DNA of 64,000 bases from Pomacea canaliculata (lineage: Eukaryota; Mollusca; Gastropoda; Architaenioglossa; Ampullariidae). Numbering within the stretch: the first letter of the stretch is position 1; each line of letters starts with the position of its first letter. Position numbers and translations under genes: made by a program. The stretch covers positions 13,519,731-13,583,730 of the forward strand of contig NC_037602.1 of the NCBI RefSeq assembly GCF_003073045.1, in the 5' to 3' direction. The notes beneath the pieces are model-generated. The model was not told the DNA's origin. It did no database searches and saw only the letters and a program-made list of their open reading frames with translations. Positions 23,676-35,400 of this stretch are shown here, piece after piece.

Positions 23676-25478
23676 ATGCAGAGAATAATAAAAGCGTCTG
23701 CACACAGTTAAATAGTTCATCATTTTGTTAAAAGTGTCAGATAGTATTAACATTTAACTGTTGATTGGAGGCGCAGTAGTGTTTTCCAAACAGACCAAAT
23801 ATCACATTAAGTAAAAAAAAAAAAAAAAAGAAGGGGGGGGGGATTTTGGACCACCGCAGATCACACTATGACGGCGGAAGCTCCTCTTGATCCTAACCAA
23901 ATCATCGCCGATCTTTTTTCATCCCAACTTTTTCTAGGCAGCTTGTGACCAGAGGAGGCTGATGAAGCAGTGCATCACCAGTGACGAACTAGTGCTTGAA
24001 CGTGCAACCCCGAGATGAGTGTTGTGCATAGAAAACAATGGTACACGTGGCCAAAGAACATCCTCATTCGCAACCATTCTGTAATATCGAAACCTGGCGA
24101 CTTCAGCGAAATAGCCAGTCTTTAGGTTGTCGCTACTTGTATTTAGACTGTTTTTAGTTGTTAACTGCTAACTCTGTTTCCTTATAAAGATGGTGAATTT
24201 GGATATTGACGAATTTGGGTTTTCGCCATAGAAATGAAAGTCGTGCGTAACCCGTGGTTTATCGTTTGTGTCTGCTCTCGATTCAGAGAATCGACTTAGA
24301 CTATCTTAGATTTTCACGTGCGAGGACTCGTCCCAATATATGATGAACCCACCCACCCCCTACCCTTACTGCTTTCTATTCAAACTGAATAAACAGCGAG
24401 AGGAAGGAAGTCTGGTTGGTGAGCGGCCCTCTTTCCACGAGATCAGAAAGATAGGCGTGAAGGATACAACACGCGCGCTCAAGATTTCAGCATGGCGCTG
24501 GGCCAGTCAGCGTTGAGCAACACGGATGTCCGCTGGGCTAAAAAATGTAACTAAAGCTGTTGGAGGGAACTCGAGCTCTTGTGTTATTTGATAGTACCTG
24601 CCGTTGGCTGTCAGTCGGCTTTTTGCCCTCCATCTCCCCCTCGCCCCGCACACACATTGGCACACACACACCATCCTCCCCCTCACTAACATTCCCACTG
24701 CGACCTGACATCAAACAGGAACACTGAAGTCATGCCGTTTTTCTGACACATTATATTACAAGGCACATTCTTCCACACAAGAAAAAGTCAAATCGAATCG
24801 CACGGCGACAGACTTGGTTTCGATCATGTGAACACATTTTTTTTTTTTTTTGTTTGTAATGACGACAAGAAATTCTAAACAGGGCCACCAAGGCTTGGTA
24901 TTCCGGAAAACCCTTCCTCCCGTCGGGTCAACATGGCGAAGGGACAGGTTTTGTACAAAGCCTCTGCAATTAAGAGCACTGATCACTTTATGCTATTTGT
25001 AAGAGAATCGATTAGGATCGTTGGGAAAACGGTTTGTTGGCTTGCTCCCTCCACCCAACCCTACATCCTCCATAGGCCTTGTCAAAAACAGCTCCATTTT
25101 ACCCCTTCGCTCTCTCTCTCTCACACAATTTTATGTTTAAAAATCGGTCACTGATTCATCCCTTTATGGTATTCTAACGACAAGCATGAGGCACTATGAC
25201 ACACGAGCTGCCTGTCTGAATGCACAAGTTTCCGGGTGACCCCACCTTCACACGAATAGGAGAGCGAAACTAAGTTTGGAAAAAGCAAACAGAAAAACAG
25301 ATGCGGGACTGTTTTGTCGACTCGATTCTACAGCTCGAATGTTGTTAATTATAACAACACGGGGGAGTGGTTTGAGCTATTGCCGCTTATAGGCTACAGG
25401 ACGAAAATTTTGATGCCGTTGGGATCTTTCACCCTGCTGCTGATTAAGGTTTCTGGGCCTCCATCAGGGTACATGCCG

Positions 25479-28400
25479 TCACATAGGACTTTCGTCACTA
25501 TCATCACTGTCTTCCGCCTCTGCTTCCTCCTCATGGGCTGAATTTCCGTCACGATAACTGGGTTGATGTTAAGGAGCAGTACATCGTTAGCGAATTGTTC
25601 AGCGCGTCGAGCCTTCTTTCACTCAGTGTGTGTGCGTGTGGGAAGTCGAAGGGATGGGTCATCATGTTTTCGACAGGAATCTCGTTGTATGCCTCCAACT
25701 GACAAATGACCAGAGCATTCTGATGTTATTTGCCTGCATTCGCTTCAAACATGACACAAACTGGGCAAACACTTTCGCCACAAGCTACATCCTCAAACAG
25801 TCGAAAGCGTGCTTTAAACTGGATCTTGCACAGGGCAATTAAACCAACGACGCTTCGCGAAACTCACCTCCTGCCTGGCTTAAACCCAACCTTTTCTTAA
25901 TCGTGCCCTAACCCCAAGCCATTAACGTCGCTCTACCTTTTACATAGCTTTAAAAAAAAACACCTGCCTCAGTTGCCTTCATTTGCTACCGGACATGCAC
26001 TGTTGAACATGTGACTACATTGCAAGTTTTTCTTTTTACACAACGTTCATATACATATATTGTCAGTCACAGATATTCGACATCTAGGACTAAGGATCAA
26101 GGTTTAGGGGACCTCAAGATTGATTGGTTGATACGGCGGACGGCTCGGATAAAAAGACCACCAAGAGAGAGGTGATCTCAACAATAGCGCGTCACGAGGA
26201 TAGTGCGGGCTAGCGACTGCTGAGCCGGATCTGCTGTCGTTCTCTGCTAGTTAGAAAATTGTTTACATACAGGTTTGACCCCCTTCTGCCTGTGTCAAAT
26301 CCACTCTTTATTTACATCGACTCTGTACCCAGGACGTCGCGCTCTGACCTAGAAATTCGCTTATTTACCATGAAGCTGCAGAGTGAGTCACACTCGGGTT
26401 GATGGTTGACGGGGGTGAAACGAATATGGGTAATAACGGTTGGAGGAGAAAAGGAAAAAGCATGTGTGTTGGGGGGATGGTGAGAGAAAGAAAAACAAAA
26501 CAAAGAGACGGAGTTGCAAGGACTTGTGCTAACGTCATTCTATAAAGGAAATAACCTTGTTAACCACAGCCCCATGAAGGTGGCTTCGTGATGTATCAAT
26601 CACTTGTTAAGGACTGCCCGATTTCCTTGTTTATTGTATTAAACACGTTACTGTTCTGGCGACATGAAGGTCGTCTGTCCCTAGCAAAAGCCAACCAACC
26701 TTACCAGTTCAGCTTACAGGAGGGTGATCCACACAAAAAAAGACCCTTTTGTTGCAGCTGCCATGCTTCCTTCCTCATCTCTCACTCCTTCATCCAAACT
26801 CTTACTGTCTGTTTCCAATATTACACAACATTTAAACAAGGACTGAATGAAAGCATAACTCAAAATGGAAAGACCCAATCAAAATCTCAGCTCCTGAAAG
26901 GATACTCCATGTCTGGCACCCAGGTGTTGTAGTTCCCCAGTTTGATGTGGAATCGTTCTGCTAGCCTTTCTGCTGCATGCAGTCCTTGAAGTCGCTACAA
27001 ACCATAATTAAAAATATTACACATATGTCACATATAAAAAAACACTATCAGAAAATACCACTACTCACTGTAGCACAACTATTGTTTTAAAATATTTAAT
27101 GAGAAACAGTAACAACAGATGACATATAGCTCTTTCTAAATTTGTAAATTTCATGGAAAATAACAATAATACAAGCAAATATATAAAGCATTAAATTCAG
27201 CAGGAATTTAAGTGTTTCTTTAAATACCTTTAGTACCTATATGTGTGTTTTTGTATTGAGTGTATGATGTAATCTGTCACGTCACATGTGTAAGGAAATG
27301 TGCTTTACAAGTGACCATCATCCTATCATTATGACAGACTGTCAATGTAATTTTTTAAGAGGATAATTCTACAAATAATCTTATGTCAAGTTAAGTGAAC
27401 AGAGGAAGATTCACAAGATTAATGTTTGTTATCTGACTGACTGACAGTGACAACCAAGCAACTACTGTTTATAACAAGAACTAGCCCATATTTTGCATCC
27501 TGAACTCCATGAAAATTATTGCATGATTTGGTACTGTTTTCTGGCCTTAAAGTTTACTTCAAAAATATTAAGGTTTTTGTGTTGCTACACATCACAGACG
27601 TGTATACAAGTTTGTGGTTACATCAAGCAACCATGAGACTTCTTTATTGTTATTAGTGTTAGTCTCTTTTACTCAAAAACTTTATATACAGAATATTCCA
27701 CTAAGACTACCAATTTATATTTTTATATACATGTACATATCTATTTCCATTTGGAACAATTTAAACATTTATCTTTATTTTCTTTTCTGCCCAATGACAC
27801 AAAATGTGTATATTTGTACAATAAAGTGTAAACAGCCACAGAAAACACTTCAATACATTAACATAAGAAATTTTCCCACGTTAAACACCTCAGGGGTTTC
27901 CAAAGGTCAGAAAATGCATATAAATTGTGCGTACCCATGCTATTCTAAAAATAAGCTACCTGCGATCACCGGACTGCACAAGTTTTTTGTCAATTGCGAA
28001 AGACCAGATGCTATTAATACATCCAATATCAAGAGAGGCAACTGTATACTGAGAGGCAACACATTTTTAGTAGCAGTGCTCATTTATTACTTCCCCTAGT
28101 TGTATTGCACATTCTTGTAGACACAAATTACATCACTTTCGTCTGAAAATCCCTTCAAAATTGTTAGGTTTGGTTTACAAATTATACAAATACCTTAGCC
28201 TCATATAGCCTAATAGTTGCATGGGTGGTAACATTTTAGTTCAATGTGTCAGCTCAGATTGTTTGTAAGAGGTTCAGGTATCCATTTCTGGGAGGTGGGG
28301 GGTGGGGTCACTTAGTCTAACTGGCCTCCCCTAAAACTTGTTTTAAAGCAGAGTGCACTAAGTGCATCGGTGTAGAACCTCTCTATCGTTGCTTAGTGAA

Positions 28401-31058
28401 CATTTTCAGATATAATAATTTTAGTCATAAGTTTGGAAAAACTATGTTTACTGTATCTTCAGTGGGATGTAAAATATCTTAAAAAGCAAGAAAAAGCACA
28501 AAAGACATCATGAAAAAATATACTAAAATAGTTAATGTGTCAATAAGCTTAATAATATGCTAACGATCTCTCATCGTCTTTATTTTCTATCAGCCTCCTG
28601 ATTTTTCAGTGTGGAGGTGGGGAGGTGCAGAGGGTGTGTGTGACAAGTGTATGGAAATGTATCCCTCTCGGTAACACTGTTCATGAAATATGAAGTTCAC
28701 ACTTCTTTTCCCTCTATTTCTTTCACCATTCATATGACTGTTTCAGCACATTAAAAGACAATCTACTCAAATTTAATGTCCACTTCTAAAGAATGACTCT
28801 CTGTAAAAGTCTGCAAAATCAGACAATTTACAACAGGTTATGCAACTGAATCTGGTGCTTCAGAGTATTCACATTATGTAAAACATTATCATCCCCACAG
28901 CTCGACTCACCTCTATTTCTTCTTTCTGTCGTCTTTGAATTTCAATCGAATCTTCTACAGATATCATCTTGGCCTTTTCGAATTTGTGGGCTGGTAAGTG
29001 AATGGCACTTTCTTCGTGTTGCTTATAATCACAAGACCATGTCTCCTGGCCATAAAAAGTTTGTGCAACCCCAGCTGGGATCACGTTTGATGATGAATCT
29101 CTGTGTTTTTTGACATCTGGCACTTTGCTCTTTGGCTTGAATTTCTCAGGGAGCTCTCTGACACTGGCTATTTTCAAAGTCCTTAAACAGACACAGTGTA
29201 CTAGACAGCTTTTGATTTACAATGGTCTTCTGCTTAGATGAAGAGAGGGGCAATTGTGTTTTACACCAAGTCAGCAGCTAAGGCTCTATCACAGCAAAAG
29301 AGCCAGCTCTGCAAATAAATGACGCACACAGAGAAAGAAAAGTGTGCCTGAGACAAGATCTGAATGCAGGTCAGCCAGTCCTCACTGTCTTGGATGGAGA
29401 ATGGATACAAAGAGCAATACGAAGACATATGAAACATACAGAAACCTCAGCTAAGGAACATTGTGAGGTCTGGTGTAGGGGTGATCGGGTAAAGTTCATT
29501 ACAAGGTACTGTCTTCCAAAATCTATCTGTGCATGGTGATGTTTGTAGGCACAATGTATCTTGAGAATAGAAGGGAGTGTATTGACCCAAATTCTTCACT
29601 AAAATCCACCAAAATATGGATGTAACTGAGAGGGGTCACAGCAAGATCAAACAGCCTGCCTTCATTTCAGGAACCATGACTTCAAGCATCTATTAATTTA
29701 AGTTCATTTAATTAAATGTTGAAATAAAGATCTTACAAAGTATATCTTAATGCTTTACTTTGTTATTTTAATTTTGCTCAGTCATGCTAACTTATTCTGC
29801 CATTATTGAGCTTGACTGTAAATTTTTATGAAAACTAATTCTCTGGTTAAGAGCAAATGTGATAGACAAACACGCTCTCTTAAAATGCACTATTTATATT
29901 TTGGAATGCAATTGCTGCAAAAAGTCGCAGGAAAGCACAAAGTTAGTCACAGAAATTTTATTTTTTAAACATGCGATTTCTGGAAAAAGGTGTTTAATAA
30001 AGCATAACTGACTGATATGCACTGGTAAAGAGACAGCAATGGATGGGGGCGACCATATTTTACCACATGTGATTTCTGCAAAAGAGCCATAACAGAGCAC
30101 AAACATGTTTACATAAAGAAATTGTCTATGAACATATTTTTGGGTCATAACTAAAAGGGGGTCATAATAGGGAAGGTGTTAATAAGGAAGTTTTACTGCA
30201 GTCTCATGAACTGAGTTTCCCCCCAGTGATATTAAAAAAGAATCATGCATACCTTTGACCTTTTTTACTTTCATTGATGAAAAAGACCACTCCCTCCAAA
30301 CAGGTTTAATGATTTTAAAAGAAGTAACACATAAATTAATAAAATGATAGCAAGCAATGAATCATTACCTGTTTGGTTTAAAAGGCTCCTTCTTGTCTAT
30401 TACGTGGTCTTTTCGTATCACCTTCTCATAGCTGTTCTGAAACTTCTTTTCATTATGTGCACTGTTTTCACCATCTTGTGGATCTTTAATCGTGCCTTCT
30501 TCCCTACTTCCCACAGTCAAACTCTGCAGGTGCTCACTAAGAGCAGCTGTCACATCATGACAGAGGTTATCCTGGGTGGAGAATGTCATGGAATTTTCAT
30601 GTTTTTCTTTTAATGAAATCACTTCTCTGAGTATCTTTGCAAACTGATGTATCTTCTCTCCTTTATCTGGTAAAGAATCCAAGAACTTCCTACAAAGAAA
30701 AAAAAGAACATTTCTGCAGTGGCACTTTCTTTTTAAAATATAATTCTGCATTCTTAACTTTATCTGATGACAAATACATGGCATGATTTTTTGTCTCAGC
30801 TCAAAAAACTACCTTCAGTTGGATACAGCAAAGACATAGTCTGTTCAACTGATGAACAATTTTTTTTTCTTAAATTACTTTGGAATTCTTCCACCAGCGG
30901 CAACTACTTTATCAGAAGATGATAGTCTAAATAATAGAATCTTGATCTTACTGTTTAGCTAGAAGTTTTTCTTGTCTTTGTAGTAGTTCTTGAAGCTGGG
31001 CCAGTGTCTTGTCATGTAAATCTCCAAGGTATCCTTGCTTTTCATGTTTCCTATCCAT
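25479..31058 (-). CDS. POLR2M: RNA polymerase II subunit M / Gdown1 (GRINL1A)
   Basis: Gdown1 binds RNA polymerase II, blocks TFIIF access and makes the enzyme Mediator-dependent. Minus-strand exons: 31058-30952, 30689-30369, 29181-28911, 26994-26906 and 25557-25479, all in phase, giving 288 residues. Family matches: LAQLQELLQRQEKLL with KFLDSLPDKGEKI (N-terminal Pol II-binding region), then KMISVEDSIEIQRRQKEEIE, LHAAERLAERFHIKLGNYN. The last exon adds YRDGNSAHEEEAEAEDSDD, like the acidic end of human POLR2M (YREVRDEDDDWSSDEF). If the weak donor at 26905 is not used, exon 4 reads on to a stop at 26887 (268 residues) before a poly(A) signal at 26635, so two isoforms are possible. An upstream in-frame ATG (32115) would be reached if a 5' exon ending at 32044 is used; the ATG at 31058 fits the family length better. 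Identity is secure, tail less so. Confidence 0.88.
26630..26635 (-). terminator. Poly(A) signal for a short POLR2M isoform
   Basis: TTTATT on the plus strand reads AATAAA on the minus strand, about 250 bases after the stop at 26887. If the acidic last exon at 25557-25479 is used, this signal lies in the last intron and would mark intronic polyadenylation. Confidence 0.45.
29235..29430 (-). mobile_element. SINE family 1, decayed copy
   Basis: The minus strand shares an ordered series of blocks with the copy at 62899: GGCTG, TCTTGTCTCAGGCACAC, TTCTTTCT, GTGATAGAGCCTTAG and AAAACAC. It lies in the POLR2M intron next to exon 29181-28911. Ends are uncertain. Confidence 0.6.
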
Positions 31059-32074
31059 GAACGTTTGATAAGACACAGTCTGGAAATAGTATTAAAATCA
31101 ATTGAGTAAAAGTGAATCTGAAAAGTAAATGTACTATTAAACTGCTATGTGTGTAAATGATATCTAAAAAACCCCAATCTATTTAATAATCACAAAACCT
31201 AGACATTTGTCTAATGATGTATAGCAAAACCCAAGCTAAAAATTCAGTTTTATAGTCTCAATATTTTCTACAGTCAAATCCAGATAAAAATAAACCAATA
31301 ATTCAAACCACAGAGACACTGCAATTTAAGGAACAGAAATCTAAATATAAAAGAGAGAGCATGAACTCAGCTAGTCATATTATTCACTTGGACAGCTCCA
31401 CAATTAACTTTGACAAGTACTAATTGCATCAATTCTTTCATTGTGATCACTGATGTAATGTCAAACCCGAGTCTGATCTCTGTTGTATATTTTGTTTCTA
31501 TTTCTGTCACACTTCAACGGTTTAGGTACATTAATAACCGTTGTATATAATAGTAATCATATTGTCTATAATTATAAATGGTTTCAATTAATGCTCGTTA
31601 ACATTAAAAATCACTGTTTCTGGTAACGCAGGGGAGGAAATGTCAAGTGCTCAAACAAAGTCTATAGCAAAAGTGCTGTTATGACCAGAATAACCATAAT
31701 ATTAAGTCTCCACTTTTTGACGAAGTACCAGAGATTACAACCGAGTAACTGATATAGTGAGAATGCGCCTCTGGACAAGAAATACAAAAACAAAACTAAT
31801 GTAGACAATAGTTAAGAACTTTATAGAGGCACGAAGATGAGAACGAACATAATCTGCACCAGTTGCTGCCAGTCCGGGACTTTTAAGCGATTCCTCGTCA
31901 ACGTCCTCTCTACTGGAACCGAATTACCTGCGAAACTGTTATGTGAAGTGTGAGAATAGTCTCCCTTGAACACGTGAACATCAAAACATAGACGTGTATA
32001 GGTGGACCGCTGTCTGTCTGCCAAGACCAACGCTGTCTCTTACAAAGTTCTCCGCTGTTAGTCTCGGCGAGCCG

Positions 32075-32190
32075 CAACAAAGAATGTGACTAAACCGGAA
32101 GCTTTCTTGTATCATGCCTCATTTTAGCAGTTAACTGGAAAACTATCGTCTGCCAGCAGTCCAGGGATATTAGTTCGTGATCAAAAAGTC
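32075..32190 (+). repeat. Dispersed repeat, copy 2, over the POLR2M 5' end
   Basis: Matches 15885-15992 in inverted orientation (see that entry). It overlaps the probable POLR2M transcription start and contains an ATG at 32115 (minus strand) that is in frame with POLR2M through a possible donor at 32043-32042. A transposed sequence may thus provide promoter or first-exon sequence. Confidence 0.7.
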
Positions 32191-32446
32191 AAACTATGGA
32201 CGTGTAATGCCAGTTCGTGGTAAAACCTCGAGCTTAGATCTCGCTTGATATTAGTTTGATGAAATAGTTCCAGTCCATTAGCGTTATACTTCCCTTTTTC
32301 CTTAATCAGTTGTCACTTTCATAATTCCACACAGGTTTACTGTCGTTGTAGAAGGCGCGCCGTGTCCTATAATCGATATTGCGGGGGAAAAAGTGCACAT
32401 AAGTTTGCGTCTGCGAGTACGTAGCCGCAGTCTGAAAGCAACCACG

Positions 32447-35400
32447 ATGGAGCTCTTGTCGGTCGTTGAAACTGTAACGATAGTCGTCACCTTTGTGCTT
32501 ATGGCATCGGGAATGTAAGTGCATTAAACAAAATTGTTTCAGCCAACGATGAATTCCACATTTACTATTCGCTTTTTTTCTATTTACGAGTAAGTTTTTG
32601 TAAAAGTTTTTTTTTAAGTATCAGACATCACCTGCGACACTAGAAGTATGAGTACATTTGTACGTAGGCGTTTTTATCAGTTAAGTGAGTACTTTTCGGT
32701 TATGCAATTCTATCTGCCCAGAATGTCCCCAAATAACGCACGTGTGTATTCGTTGCTGGGTAACCTGACACTTTGGTTGAGTTAGTAGCTAGGAAAGTGC
32801 TTCCACCTTTATTTCGGACTATGAGGGAATCCGGAGAAAATCCCCGACAGCTGTCACTTACAGAGAGTGTGTCGTGAGACGAGATCTCAACCCGGAGCCT
32901 CATACTGCTTGCAGTGATCGACGAATGTTTTAACCACTATATAATGAAAAAAAAAGCCTAAAAGTTGGCTAAGTTTTGCAAGCTCCTCGTCATGTTGCAG
33001 TGGGTGTTTCAATAATGAAGCTTAAATTTTAACCCTCTCAGCACTGCATAAAAATGTGATTACATAATAAAACAATGGCACATTTTTAAGACGTGTGTGG
33101 GTGATGTTTGTTTTTATTTGTTGCTCTCAGGTAAACTTTAGACCACAAAAAATAAATTTTTGAAAAGGAGAAAACTTAAACTTTGCAATAAAAGTAATGA
33201 AAATTGTATGCTTTCACTCTGGTGACAGCAATAATCCAAGAAAATTCACAATTTACTATTATTGGGTCATATGAGCAGAGCCACAATTGAGGCCCATCGC
33301 GCTAAGAGGATTAATGATACATACACTATATAAGAACTCCTGTAGTCGACACATATGATCATTCCAATCCTAGGCACATGAATAAGATAAGTGATAACTG
33401 GCATGTGCACAAAGGCTTATTAAACTTTTAGTCTTTTTTCCTCCTAAGGTGGATATCAAGGACATCATATGTTCCTAATTTTAGGTTTATTACAAATGAT
33501 TCACAATAACCAGAATGTTACTTTCAACTTTATATCAGTCCATCATTGAAAAAAACACTGGTCAACAATTTTTACCTGTAAAAGAAAATGATTAAATCTT
33601 GATGCTTAAAAGTTGCTGTGAGATCTAAATACAAAGAAGTAAAATTTACTCCATGAGATTTTTCTTTTGGTCTGTGTTTTTATATTTACAGGTAAATACA
33701 CTCATTGTGCATAGGTATGAGATGAATTTTTTTTTTAATGTCACTGGATGGGTCAAGGGCAGACTCAGGAATTTTGTGCAAGCTGGTCCAAACCATGGAA
33801 ACTCAAGAGTCATGCAAGAAGCACTCAAATGCAAGAGTGAAGGACTGTTGCCCAACATTTGTTGGCTTTGTCACGATTGATCCCTAGGCCTCACCTGCAG
33901 CAGTTTGCAGAGCAAGGAGAAACAAATCAATGAGTAATCATGCCAGTCCTACTTTTTTGCTGTGATAATGATTTTTTTGACTTTCACATGACAGGTGGCA
34001 GAAGAGAAAAATATAAATCAATGGAACACATACAATGCTTTCAGACAACTGTTTTAATCTTGTTTGTTTGTCTGCAATGCTTTTTCTCATAAGGACTGTT
34101 TTTTTTTAGTATTATTTAATTCATGTCTTCATTTAATGTTTTTAATTTTTGCATATTTTTATTTTTCAAAAGTCATGCATGCTATTTTCAAAAGTTTAAT
34201 TTGAGAATAGGATGTTGGATAGTAGACTGACAGCTATACAAATTCAATTTAAATATTTTTTACTAGAGGCCTAGGATAAGATCACACTGTTTACAATTGA
34301 TGTATAATAATTGCAATAATGTGTAATAACAATTTTGATACTGTACTTTTTTTCTAGACCATCATGTCTGGACATGTACAAGACCAAAGACACAAAGAAT
34401 GTGCCATACCTGTTTTTTCTCATCAACACAGTCATGTAAGTCAGGATGTATTTCTATCTCTTCTTTTCCAAATATGGATTGCTACTTATTCATGCAGGAC
34501 TGTCTTGTAAACTGTTCATTACTGATATTTGGGTTCATTTACAAGAAAAATAAAAACAGTAATAGAAGTGGTAAAGCGTCAGGTATATATCTGTCTTTTT
34601 TCTTTGTGTTTTTCCTGGTTTTCTGGTTTAGTGTTCAACATTTTATAGGACAAGTAAGCACAGTTGGCCATTTCCTACTCATCCTTAGTAGTTTTAATAG
34701 TTTTCATTGTCCATTTTGAAGATAAATTTGAAGGCCACAATTTTGAGAACTCTAATAAGAACTAAAATAGCAATAGAAAATGAAAATGATAGCGTTTAAG
34801 AGCTTAAACCTTGTCATTGGAAATGCCCTGAGCAGGCTGATTTGTTTCAAAGTGCACATGTATGTTACTCAGGTTTTGTCTTTGCGAAAAGTAGTATACA
34901 ATGTGCATACTGTTGAGTATGTTTGTAATTGATTATTTCACATTGCAGAAGCCTAATTGCTGTGTATTATGGACTGGTGGTCAGCAACTCCACTTTGATT
35001 CTGGTCAATGGTGTGGGCACAATTCTCTGGGGGCTATATGTTTTTGTCTATGTTGCTGTCAGCAGGTCTAAGGTCAGTGTTAGTACATTCAGTACATTAA
35101 TGTCCCTGCTTCTGTGTCATGCTGCTGGGTATGTGAGAGTAAGAGAGTGGGAATTTTGTGGTAGAAGAAGAATGGGAAAGGGGCCAGTAAGTTAAGACTT
35201 TATTGTGACAGCAGTCTGTCCTGTAAATAGATGCCACATTCAGGAGAGTAGCATTGTGATGGTGATATAAGCATTATATAATTAGCATTGTGAATGTGAT
35301 CTGAGCCCAGATTGAGAATAAGGGAAGAGAATGAATACTGTGATGGGATGTACATGCATATACACAGTCTTTTTTTTTTTTTTTATCTCTGTTAATGTTA

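Larger units (their letters stand above)
13876..25478. other. Gene-poor 11.6-kb region
   Basis: No supported exon was found on either strand; open frames are short and lack splice-compatible neighbours or family motifs. The stretch is less A/T-rich than its surroundings and contains several CpG-containing patches, notably about 21590-21740, which may be regulatory. Recognisable content is listed separately: a LINE C-terminal remnant (15290-15600), a dispersed repeat (15885-15992), a GTTT array (16653-16728), a palindromic unit (19255-19350) and a hAT element (23045-23675). Minor items are a short CATGT run near 18450 and an interstitial CCCTAA pair at 21183-21197. Confidence 0.55.

Noticed and set aside
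27614-28099. 161-residue plus-strand open frame in the POLR2M intron
   Set aside because: A/T-rich composition, Ile/Tyr runs, no family motifs and opposite to a well-supported gene.
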